From assembly GCA_050954885.1 (NCBI GenBank), contig JBPBPI010000148.1, forward strand, positions 1-24,880: a stretch of DNA of 24,880 nt. The letters run 5' to 3'. The notes beneath the pieces are model-generated. The model was not told the origin of the DNA, did not search any database, and saw only the letters and a program-made list of their open reading frames with translations. Positions 1 through 7,586 of this stretch are shown piece after piece. This DNA comes from JBPBPI01 sp050954885 (lineage in GTDB: Bacteria > Pseudomonadota > Alphaproteobacteria > Caedimonadales > Caedimonadaceae). The number at the start of each line of letters is the position of its first letter. Position 1 is the first letter of the stretch. The translations under genes were made by a program, and so were the position numbers.

Positions 1-197
1 CTCAGAAAGGACAGAGCCACCCCTTTAAACTTCTTACACAACCTAGATCATAATCTTGCCATTATGTAAAAACATAAACTCATTCAGCTATAGAACCTAT
101 TTTTACCTCATCTGAAATTGATTCTTCAACTTTTGATCCTGAACCTGTCGCTTCTAATGCAATAAAAGCCTCAGTTGAGAGCAATTCAGTCATTCCT

Positions 198-728
198 GTG
201 TCAAACGGTATGACTTACAAAGGTAGCAAAGAAACATTAAGGCCTGATATTACATCTCAACGCTTGAACTTGTTAAAAGAAATCAAAGAACGCGCTGGGA
301 AACCTAAACCTCTAAGTGTTTCAAAGACAATTGTTACAGATATAAATCAAGTGCAAGAAAAACTTAAAAATACAGTTTCTGGATCTTTGTTAGGCCATAA
401 CAATCCCGCTGGTAAAACACTTGAAAATGCCTTGTCTTTTAAAGTTAAAAGAATGCTGACTAAAATTGCACGAGATGAAAAAAGTAAAAATAAAATCGCA
501 AGCCCAAGTATCATACAAGCCTTGAAAGATGACCGCAAAGGTATCGAAAAAGAAGTAACAGATTTATGCCGAGAGGTTTTAATAAAATCTGCTGAACATA
601 GTGATGACTTTTATACATTTTACCATGGTCATGGCAATGGATTAAGGTTGTACTTTGATATCTTGCGGGAAATTAAATCCTTTGAAAAATATCCGAGAAT
701 TAGATTCTGGCAATCCATTGCGGGATAA
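198..728 (+). pseudogene. 5' part of a frameshifted accessory gene of unknown function
   Basis: The product is not recognised. The listed start is a GTG with no convincing ribosome binding site. The same frame stays open and protein-like back to position 78, just after a stop at 75-77, so the true N-terminus is probably lost or lies further upstream. The 176-residue piece is Lys/Glu-rich and mostly helical in character. Near its end is the segment DDFYTFYHGHGNGLRLYFDI (about residues 135-155). Its Tyr-His-Gly core recalls the YHG motif of ADP-ribosyltransferase-like folds, but that is only a resemblance. The last residues before the stop at 726-728 do not look like a natural C-terminus, and a second frame (655-1704) takes over within the overlap. 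Removing one A from the run at 685-689 joins the two pieces into about 501 residues. It is likely a decaying gene; a sequencing error is the alternative. Confidence 0.6.
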
Positions 729-1704
729 ATCGATGGAAAGCAGCGGCAATACAGCTGAAGAAATTTTATCAAATTTTGAAGACAAAGCCCTTGATTATGC
801 CGCCAGAAACAATCAAAAATTGTATGATCCAAGCCGTGGCATGGGAGTTGGTTTTGCACCTGATAAAATTGAATATTTCAGAGATCATGTCATATCTGTC
901 AATCCCAACTTATTTGGCAACATGAATAATTTGGCGGAATGCACTTTATTTTACTGGCTCGATTCTTTCAATATCAGCAACCCCAATGAAATATTGGTTA
1001 AAAATCTTTTGATGCGCATTGCCACCCATTTACCTGAAGAAAAAATAACGGAACGCATGACACAATATACAGCACTTTATAATGATTTTATGAAAGAAAC
1101 AGGCGGTAATTTAATGCAAATTCATGTTCATAAATCAATTGTTGATGAGATCAGTTATGCTTCTTGGATGAAAGGTATTCCTATTTTATTGGATAAAGAT
1201 ACCCATACGTTGGCCACACGCGGCAGCAATAGCAAACCTGTTCCTGTGCTGACAGATCGTGACAATAATTATGAAAGACCCAAAACCAGTGATTATTTAG
1301 ATTTGTTAACCCAAGATCCCGATCAATTTATTGAAAAATATTCAGACTTTTCAAATCGAAAAGTTGTTAAAAAGCATGATCTTGATGAATGTCTAGATCG
1401 CCCTCAAGCGCGTATTGTGGTCAATCCAAGCTATTTTAACAATCCTGATCTTGTCAAAGTAGACCACTATACACGCTTCAAAGCATCTGACGAAGCTTTA
1501 AACAATTATCAACAAAAGTTAAAAAGCTTTATTCAAGAAGATATGGCTGCCTATTTAAAGCAACTTCAAGCGGGCGGTATAAAAGGTCAAAGTGGCGATC
1601 CTTTAACCAAACTCACAAAATATATTGAAGAAGGCACAGAATTTGACTTTAATACTGAACAAGCAAAAATTACCCAAATATCTCAAATTGAACGTGAAGA
1701 ATAA
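655..1704 (+). pseudogene. 3' part of the frameshifted accessory gene of unknown function
   Basis: This is the larger remaining piece, 349 codons, in the +1 frame relative to the 5' piece. Its frame opens at 646 and the first possible start is TTG at 655. The first dozen residues overlap coding sequence of the other frame, so it more likely continues the upstream piece than begins independently. However, AAGG at 644-647 sits 7 bases before the TTG, so a separate re-initiated product cannot be excluded. The protein is soluble and charged, without membrane segments. A notable stretch around residues 83-110 includes NPNLFGNMNNLAECTLFYWL, which looks like a conserved core. No catalytic signature can be assigned with confidence. 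The gene ends 15 bases before a strong hairpin. It lies downstream of ftsZ in convergent orientation, in a place where conserved cell-wall genes often sit in other alphaproteobacteria. Confidence 0.6.
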
Positions 1705-1718
1705 ACCTTATGATACTT

Positions 1719-1758
1719 AATATTGAAGAAGAACCTTTCACGGTTTTCCTTCAATATT
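1719..1758 (+). terminator. rho-independent terminator between the convergent accessory gene and ftsZ
   Basis: A 17-base stem (1719-1735 with 1742-1758, two internal mismatches) closes a 6-base loop and is followed by a T-rich stretch on the plus strand. It starts 15 bases after the stop of the accessory gene and lies 14 bases beyond the ftsZ stop, so it can serve both convergent transcripts. The U-rich tail is clearer for the plus-strand gene. Confidence 0.7.
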
Positions 1759-1772
1759 TTATTAATATTTAC

Positions 1773-3308
1773 CTATTTATTATTGGCACGCCTGCGCAAG
1801 AAAGCGGGTATTTCCAAAGCGTCTTGCTCTTGAGAATTTGCCCGTTCTTTCATGTCTGTATAAATTTTAACTTCTTCCTCATTGGTATGAGAAGGCACAT
1901 AATTAGCAGGTTTTAAATTTTCTTCCTGTTGAGATCGGGCGCCTCGAACAGTTTCAGCCACACGCTCAAAAAAACCTAATTTTCGCGTTTTATGTTGTGA
2001 AAATGAAACAGGATTTTCAAACTGTTCTTCTGGCATCATTGGGGCTTGTGTCACAGGCTTTGAATTTTGAAGATAAGAAGGTGCTGTTTCAGGTGCTTGT
2101 GGTTGTACTTGCCCCTGTTCTTGTTCTTGACTTAAAGTGTGATCAGCAGCATTTTGTGTAGGGCGATAATTGGCACTGAAAAGATCATTTTCTTCGTCCT
2201 CTGCAGTCTTTTCCTCTTCACGCTTGCGTGTGAAAAAACCACGGGGTGTGACAGATTCTGTCATTGGAGATGATGCCTTTGAAAAATCGTTCGCCCTGCC
2301 CGCTTCCATTTGAGCACTGGTTTTTTTCTGCGCACCTTCCATAGCGATACCTGTGGCCACCACAGACACCCGAATACGTCCTTGCATATTTTCATCAAAT
2401 GTTGATCCCAAAATAATGTTGGCATCTGGATCCACTTCTTCACGAACACGGTTGGCCGCCTCGTCCACTTCAAAAAGGGTCATGTCCATACCGCCTGTAA
2501 TATTGATCAAAACGGCTTGGGCACCCTTCATAGACACATCATCCAACAATGGATTGGAAATGGCGGCTTCTGCTGCGGCGATCGCACGATTTTCATCAGA
2601 AGCTTCACCAGTTCCCATCATGGCCTTACCCATTTCCATCATGACCGCACGGACGTCAGCAAAATCTAGGTTGATCAAGCCCGGTATCATCATCAAATCG
2701 GTTACCCCGCGAACACCCGCATGTAAGACATCATCGGCTAAACGGAAGGCATCAGCAAAGGTGGTCTTCTCATTCACGATTCTGAAAAGATTTTGATTAG
2801 GAATAATAATCAGTGTATCAACGTATTGCTGAAGCTCAAGTATGCCAGTCTCCGCCTTACGCATCCGTTGATTGCCCTCAAAATTAAAGGGTTTTGTCAC
2901 AACAGCCACGGTTAAAATACCTTGTTCACGTGCTGCTTGTGCAATGACAGGAGCCGCACCCGTACCTGTACCACCACCCATACCGGCTGTGACAAAGACC
3001 ATGTTGCTGCCTTCAATTTGCTTAAGTATTTGCTCGATGGATTCTTCAGCCGCCGCACGTCCCACTTCAGGTCGTGATCCCGCACCTAAGCCTTGAGTCA
3101 CTTGATGTCCCAATTGAATACGATGTTCCGTAGCTGCTTGTCCAAGGGCTTGCGCATCTGTATTGCAAACCACAAATTCAACACCCTGGAGATTTGAGCG
3201 AATCATGTTATCAACAGCATTACCACCGGCCCCGCCGACCCCGACCACCGTAATTTTGGGTCGCAATTCAATTAAATGAGGGGGTTTATTTATTGAATAT
3301 GCGTTCAT
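1773..3308 (-). CDS. ftsZ: cell division GTPase FtsZ
   Basis: Tubulin-like GTPase that polymerises into the cytokinetic ring at mid-cell and recruits the divisome. The N-terminal core carries GVGGAGGNAV (about residues 23-32), the nucleotide-binding signature GGGTGTG (111-117) and the T7 synergy loop NLDFADVR (213-220) that completes the GTPase site of the next subunit. Residues from about 330 to 495 form a long, Gln/Glu-rich, probably disordered linker. The protein ends in EIPAFLRRRANNK, the conserved C-terminal peptide that binds FtsA and other partners. At 511 residues it is longer than E. coli FtsZ (383) because of the linker, which is common in alphaproteobacteria. The ATG start is supported by GGAG six bases upstream. 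It is the last gene of the cluster, 78 bases after ftsA, with a candidate promoter of its own in that gap. Confidence 0.98.
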   Translation of the reverse strand: MNAYSINKPPHLIELRPKITVVGVGGAGGNAVDNMIRSNLQGVEFVVCNTDAQALGQAATEHRIQLGHQVTQGLGAGSRPEVGRAAAEESIEQILKQIEGSNMVFVTAGMGGGTGTGAAPVIAQAAREQGILTVAVVTKPFNFEGNQRMRKAETGILELQQYVDTLIIIPNQNLFRIVNEKTTFADAFRLADDVLHAGVRGVTDLMMIPGLINLDFADVRAVMMEMGKAMMGTGEASDENRAIAAAEAAISNPLLDDVSMKGAQAVLINITGGMDMTLFEVDEAANRVREEVDPDANIILGSTFDENMQGRIRVSVVATGIAMEGAQKKTSAQMEAGRANDFSKASSPMTESVTPRGFFTRKREEEKTAEDEENDLFSANYRPTQNAADHTLSQEQEQGQVQPQAPETAPSYLQNSKPVTQAPMMPEEQFENPVSFSQHKTRKLGFFERVAETVRGARSQQEENLKPANYVPSHTNEEEVKIYTDMKERANSQEQDALEIPAFLRRRANNK

Positions 3309-3349
3309 TTTTTTCTCCAGTTATGTATCATAAGTTTGAGGGCCTATAT

Positions 3350-3380
3350 ATTGTAACCCTACTCTAAATTAATTTTGCAA
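3350..3380 (-). promoter_or_regulatory. possible internal promoter for ftsZ
   Basis: The 78-base ftsA-ftsZ gap is one of the largest inside the cluster. On the minus strand it contains TTGCAA (3380-3375) and TACAAT (3355-3350), separated by 19 bases, about 40 bases before the ftsZ ATG. The spacing is longer than ideal, so this is only a candidate. A dedicated ftsZ promoter is common in bacteria. Confidence 0.25.
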
Positions 3381-3386
3381 AAAATA

Positions 3387-4667
3387 CTACAGATTCTCAC
3401 GTAACCAGCCTTTAATTTTGCCAAAAACGGGAGAAATTTCTTTTACTTTAGTTTGGGCCAATTCACCACGTCTGTATTCATTTTGACCATAAGCAATTAA
3501 ACCCATAGTGCTGGTAAATTCTGGCGATCGAGAATTTTGTGACAAGCCATTGATCTTAATTGGTTTCCCCAAACGACCTTGCTTATCGAGAATCAAATTG
3601 GCCATATTCATGATGCCTGCCAATTGGCTTCCCCCCCCAGTCAGCACCAAACGTTTGCCGGCGACTTTATCGGCTTCACAATTTTGAAGACGCTCACGTA
3701 CCAACTCAAAGGTCTCTTCAATGCGTGGTCTGATGATACGATACAGCTCAGCTCGGGTCACTTGTGCCCCCTTATGATGTTCATCTTCGCCAATTTGAGG
3801 CACCAAGATTTTTTCACGTTCATCGCTGCTGGCAATCATGGCGGATCCATAAAGGGTTTTAAGACGTTCAGCATGAATGACAGGGGTTGACAGACCACGT
3901 GCCACATCACCGGTGACATGAGCACCACCGATACTCACATGGTCGGTGTGATGTAACTTGCCGTCATAAAAAACAGAAATAGAGGTACATCCAGCTCCCA
4001 TATCAATCAATGTCACACCCAATTCAATTTCATCATCAACCAAAGCAGAAAGCCCCGAGGCATAGCTGGAGACCACGAATCCTGCAACTTCTAAATGACA
4101 CCGTTCAATGCAGGCCACAAAATTGCGCAAGGGTCCTGAGTTTGCCGTGATGATATAAATATTGGCGCCCAACCGATCACCAAACATACCACGGGGATCT
4201 CGAATACCGCGAAGTCCATCAATTTCATAATTCACAGGAATGGCATGGATGACATGACGGCCCGGCTGTTCAAGTCCCTGACAGGCTTGAGAGACCATTT
4301 TACGAACATCGGTTTCGTCAATAGGATGTCCAGAAATAATGGCTTCTGTCCCTACAGGATGGGCCGCGGTGATTGAAGGGGAAATACAGACAAAGACGTC
4401 ACGTACCGTCTCATCAGCCATATTTTCAGCCTCATGTACCGCCAGTGCCACAGATGAGGATAAAGCTTCCATATCAACAATGGCACCGTTGCGCAGCCCT
4501 CGGGATGCTTGGTGACCAAAGCCAATGAGCTGAGGCATTTCATCCAAAGAATTAACGCGCGCAATGGCACATGACACTTTACTTGAGCCAATATCGAGCC
4601 CCACAACAATGCCAGAGGTTGATTTTTGTAGTCGGCGACGGACATTTAAAAATTTCATTGTTCCCAT
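3387..4667 (-). CDS. ftsA: cell division protein FtsA, actin-like membrane tether for FtsZ
   Basis: Actin-fold ATPase that anchors FtsZ filaments to the inner membrane and signals to late division proteins. Visible motifs are the first phosphate loop VVGLDIGSSK (about residues 21-30), the second phosphate motif LIDMGAGCTSIS (about 219-230) and the adenosine motif LTGGGSQLAG (about 341-350). The region between about 95 and 170 fits the FtsA-specific 1C subdomain. The last dozen residues, FGKIKGWLRENL, are the amphipathic membrane-targeting helix, so the C-terminus is complete. Length (426) is normal. The ATG at 4667 is listed. A second ATG three codons later (4658) has GGGA five bases before it and may be the start really used. 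The gene follows ftsQ by 38 bases and precedes ftsZ by 78. Confidence 0.97.
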   Translation of the reverse strand: MGTMKFLNVRRRLQKSTSGIVVGLDIGSSKVSCAIARVNSLDEMPQLIGFGHQASRGLRNGAIVDMEALSSSVALAVHEAENMADETVRDVFVCISPSITAAHPVGTEAIISGHPIDETDVRKMVSQACQGLEQPGRHVIHAIPVNYEIDGLRGIRDPRGMFGDRLGANIYIITANSGPLRNFVACIERCHLEVAGFVVSSYASGLSALVDDEIELGVTLIDMGAGCTSISVFYDGKLHHTDHVSIGGAHVTGDVARGLSTPVIHAERLKTLYGSAMIASSDEREKILVPQIGEDEHHKGAQVTRAELYRIIRPRIEETFELVRERLQNCEADKVAGKRLVLTGGGSQLAGIMNMANLILDKQGRLGKPIKINGLSQNSRSPEFTSTMGLIAYGQNEYRRGELAQTKVKEISPVFGKIKGWLRENL

Positions 4668-4705
4668 TTTACGTGTTTTGGACCTCTCGTTTTTGCCTTA
4701 TATTT

Positions 4706-5605
4706 TTAAACATTTTTCTTGGCGACTTTACTTGCCTCTATTTTTTTGCGTTCCATAATGTGGGCTGGCAATTGAAAATAAGCACGGTCTTTAAATCGCA
4801 AGTCGACGGCTACAATTTCTTTATCGTCAAGTTTGTGATTTTGTATCAACTTCCAGAAACTTTCCAAACTTCCCTTCAGGTCTGTTTCAGAAAGTTTAAC
4901 CTTAAGCTTATGATCGACAATGACATCCCATCTACGGCGGCTGATGAACATAGCCCCTGTTACTCTTTGAGCAATATCAGGATAGATCTCAAGGGCTGTG
5001 ATGAGAGAGCTGGCATTTTTTGGGGCGTCTTCTCCAGTTAAAATCAACAGACCCGTTGGTAAGGCTAAGTTGGGATTTTCAAGGGTATTGCCGCGATCAT
5101 CAATCAAATATATTTGATTCTTATTTTGCCATATGGCGATGGGATGACGTTCAGCCAAACGAACATAAAGGACATCGGGCAAGCGTCGTTGAACTGTGGC
5201 TGATCGCACCCAAGGCAAGGTTTCTAATTTTTGTTTTGCTTCTTCAAGGGAAGGAATAAAAATAGAGTCATGTCGCCTGACATTTAAAACAGTTAAAATT
5301 TCTTTTTGAGAGGTTAAAGATCGCCCCTCGACCATAATGTCGCCCACTTCAAAACCAACAGAGGCAATTTTATGATGAGTTGCCAGATTAAAATAATAAA
5401 TCTTTTGTGAAATATAGCCCGATGACCAAAAATAATAAGGAATAAAGACAATCATCAAAATACCAGCAATCATGCCGACTTTTTTAACAATTTGAACAGT
5501 TTCCTTGCTGCCCAAATAAAAAAGATTACCTTTTTCCCAAAGAGAATTTTTCAATCTCTCTTTTTTAGAATTCAGGCGCAGTGCTGGACGTTTTCGCCGG
5601 TCCAT
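4706..5605 (-). CDS. ftsQ: cell division protein FtsQ
   Basis: Bitopic inner-membrane protein that links cytoplasmic FtsZ/FtsA to the periplasmic FtsL-FtsI-FtsW synthase complex. The 299-residue product has a basic cytoplasmic tail (residues 1-42), one membrane helix (about 43-60), then a POTRA domain (about 82-150, starting VGFEVGDIMVEGRSLTSQ) and the FtsQ beta domain to about residue 280. Motifs such as LPWVRSATVQRRLPDVLYV and the following WxxNxxIYLIDDRG-type strand are typical of the family. The ATG overlaps the 3' end of ddl by 34 bases. GGAAAG about 8 bases upstream is a plausible ribosome binding site inside ddl, so the pair is probably translationally coupled. The extended basic N-terminal tail is usual for alphaproteobacterial FtsQ. 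Confidence 0.95.
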   Translation of the reverse strand: MDRRKRPALRLNSKKERLKNSLWEKGNLFYLGSKETVQIVKKVGMIAGILMIVFIPYYFWSSGYISQKIYYFNLATHHKIASVGFEVGDIMVEGRSLTSQKEILTVLNVRRHDSIFIPSLEEAKQKLETLPWVRSATVQRRLPDVLYVRLAERHPIAIWQNKNQIYLIDDRGNTLENPNLALPTGLLILTGEDAPKNASSLITALEIYPDIAQRVTGAMFISRRRWDVIVDHKLKVKLSETDLKGSLESFWKLIQNHKLDDKEIVAVDLRFKDRAYFQLPAHIMERKKIEASKVAKKNV

Positions 5606-6603
5606 TCGTGTTGCTTTCCGTTAAAATCAGTTTGACAAATATCTTTGGTAAGATGAGACGTTGTGACACCTGGATCATGCGGATGTTCCACCATCCATTC
5701 AACCAATGTACCGTAAGACATACCGTGGTGTGCCACAATTTCAGGCACCAAAGACAAAGGCGTCATGCCAGGTTGTGTATTCACTTCCAAAAGATAAAAC
5801 TTTTCTGAAGAATCCGCTGAATCATTATATCTGAAATCAACTCGGGTGACACCTTCACACCCTAAACAATCATGGGCTCTTTTGGCCAATTCTAACACTT
5901 CAGCATAGGTCTCAGGGTTAAGAGACGCCGGCATTAAGTGACTAGCTTTGCCTTCGGTATACTTGGCTTCGTAATCGTAAAAAGAATCATGGGGACAAAT
6001 TTCAATGGCGCCCCACGCCCGATCGCCCAACACAGCCACTTGAATTTCTCGACCCGGAATGTAACGCTCAACCAAGACGTTTTCTTCATATTCCCAATGA
6101 TCGTAAATTGATCTTAAAACCGATTCATCGGTGATGATATGGACGCCGAGGCTTGAGCCTTCATAAATAGGTTTGATCACATAAGGGGTAGGCATAATTT
6201 GACCCTTAAGAATTTCAGACCATGATGTTACAAACCCTTCGGCACATTTAAGACCAGCGTCTTTAAAAACTTTCCGGGCATAGGCTTTGTCCATAGCCAA
6301 GGCTGACGCCAAAACACCGGAATTGGTATAGGGCAGGTTGAGCATTTCTAAAAGACCTTGCAGGCAGCCATCTTCGCCCCACCTTCCATGAAGCGCATTC
6401 ATAAACACCACATCAGGACGGGAATCTAACAAATTTTTAATAAATTTTGGTATGTCGCGTGTTAGATCAATGGCATGAGTTTCATAACCTTGCTCTTTCA
6501 ACGCCCGGATGACGCCTTGGGCACTGGAGAGAGAAACTTCTCGCTCGACAGACCATCCGCCCATGACGACAGTCACACGTTTATTTTTTGTTTTTATTAT
6601 CAT
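5572..6603 (-). CDS. ddl: D-alanine--D-alanine ligase
   Basis: ATP-grasp enzyme joining two D-alanines into the dipeptide later added by MurF. Motifs in order: MGGWSVEREVSLSS (about residues 14-27), HGRWGEDG (72-79), ATP-grasp lysine strand YVIKP (141-145), EGSSLG (148-153), the omega-loop Tyr region around YDYEAKYTEG (209-218) that marks a D-Ala-D-Ala rather than D-Ala-D-lactate enzyme, RVDF (254-257) and the Mg-binding EVNTQPGMT (273-281). The enzyme core ends near residue 310. A tail of about 35 hydrophilic residues follows, longer than in E. coli DdlB (306 residues), and its coding sequence overlaps the ftsQ start. The start ATG overlaps the murB stop as ATGA. Its place between murB and ftsQ is the usual dcw position. 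Confidence 0.97.
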   Translation of the reverse strand: MIIKTKNKRVTVVMGGWSVEREVSLSSAQGVIRALKEQGYETHAIDLTRDIPKFIKNLLDSRPDVVFMNALHGRWGEDGCLQGLLEMLNLPYTNSGVLASALAMDKAYARKVFKDAGLKCAEGFVTSWSEILKGQIMPTPYVIKPIYEGSSLGVHIITDESVLRSIYDHWEYEENVLVERYIPGREIQVAVLGDRAWGAIEICPHDSFYDYEAKYTEGKASHLMPASLNPETYAEVLELAKRAHDCLGCEGVTRVDFRYNDSADSSEKFYLLEVNTQPGMTPLSLVPEIVAHHGMSYGTLVEWMVEHPHDPGVTTSHLTKDICQTDFNGKQHEWTGENVQHCA

Positions 6604-7586
6604 GCAACTGATCCTTTTAAATAATGTGTATCACGATGGACACCAACTCGCTTAATTTCCCAGCTTAAATCAACACCCGATGCTTGCTTAACACGCTTGT
6701 GAACTTCTTCACCCAAATCCTCAAGATCTTGTGCGGTTGCCTCGCCTGTATTCATTAAAAAATTACAGTGAAGGTCTGAAACCTGCGCACCGCCACGTCT
6801 TAATCCGCGACAGCCCGCTTGATCGATCAATTGCCAGGCTTTAAATCCTTCTGGATTGGCGAAGGTACTGCCCCCTGTCCGCGTCTTGACAGGTTGAGCT
6901 TTCTCCCTTTCTGTCAATAATTCTTCGATGCGGGCTTGAATCAAATCCCCTGATCCTGGTTTTGTTTTAAGGCGTGCTCCTATAAATATCCAGTCTTCAG
7001 GAATTGCGCAATACCTATATTGAAAACCCATGTCTTCAGGTGTCAGTGTTTGAAACTTTCCTTGACCATCGATGGCAAAGGCAACCTCGAGGCAATCTTT
7101 TATTTCTTGACCATAACATCCCGCATTCATGCGCAATGCACCGCCAATGGTGCCAGGGATACCGCTCAAAAATTCAAGACCTGCTAGATTTTCTTGGCAA
7201 CTGATGAAAGAGACCGTGCGGTCCAACATACCAGCCCCTACATCAATGGATGTTCCTTTGACCAAAATATTGGCAAACCCTTTGTTTAAGCGAATAACAA
7301 CGCCTGGAATGCCACCATCGCGCACCAAAAGATTGGAGCCAACACCTAAAGTTAAGACCGGCAAATCCTTTGGCTTATTTTGTAAAAAAAATTTTAAATC
7401 TTCAAGATCCGCTGGTTTATAAAGAACTTGTGCAGATCCACCCACGCGAAACCAGGTTAGCTTTGACAGATCGATATCTTCGCTGTAACGCCCGCGCACA
7501 CGGGGCAAACTTTTCAAAATATCAGTTTCAGATTCAGGCTTGACATCAAAATCAGTATCAAATTGGCGGTAAATTTTATTCAACAT
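6600..7586 (-). CDS. murB: UDP-N-acetylenolpyruvoylglucosamine reductase MurB
   Basis: FAD- and NADPH-dependent reductase that converts UDP-GlcNAc-enolpyruvate to UDP-MurNAc. FAD-domain motifs are TWFRVGGSAQVLYKP (about residues 44-58), GVGSNLLVRDGG (81-92) and SGIPGTIGGALRMNAGCYG (141-159). The catalytic Ser motif GGSTFANP is at 238-245. Absence of the extra Tyr loop and the GGSTF sequence fit the type II subfamily found in alphaproteobacteria. The usual YRxS motif reads YRYC (190-193): the substrate-binding Arg is kept but Ser is replaced by Cys. A tail of about 30 residues precedes the core. The ATG follows the murC TAA with no gap, and the stop overlaps the ddl ATG by 4 bases, so translation of all three is probably coupled. 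Confidence 0.97.
   Translation of the reverse strand: MLNKIYRQFDTDFDVKPESETDILKSLPRVRGRYSEDIDLSKLTWFRVGGSAQVLYKPADLEDLKFFLQNKPKDLPVLTLGVGSNLLVRDGGIPGVVIRLNKGFANILVKGTSIDVGAGMLDRTVSFISCQENLAGLEFLSGIPGTIGGALRMNAGCYGQEIKDCLEVAFAIDGQGKFQTLTPEDMGFQYRYCAIPEDWIFIGARLKTKPGSGDLIQARIEELLTEREKAQPVKTRTGGSTFANPEGFKAWQLIDQAGCRGLRRGGAQVSDLHCNFLMNTGEATAQDLEDLGEEVHKRVKQASGVDLSWEIKRVGVHRDTHYLKGSVA

Noticed and set aside
1..69. Open frame at the left edge (22 codons to a TAA at 67-69)
   Set aside because: All three plus-strand frames are open for some distance here, so a short open stretch is not evidence of a gene; it could be the lost 5' end of the broken gene or chance.
2353..2796. 147-codon plus-strand open frame inside ftsZ
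   Set aside because: It is antisense to the highly conserved FtsZ core and its translation is low-complexity Ser/Ala/Thr-rich, as expected for a shadow frame.
4571..5041. 156-codon plus-strand open frame across the ftsA start and ftsQ
   Set aside because: It is antisense to two conserved genes and has no ribosome binding site or family resemblance.
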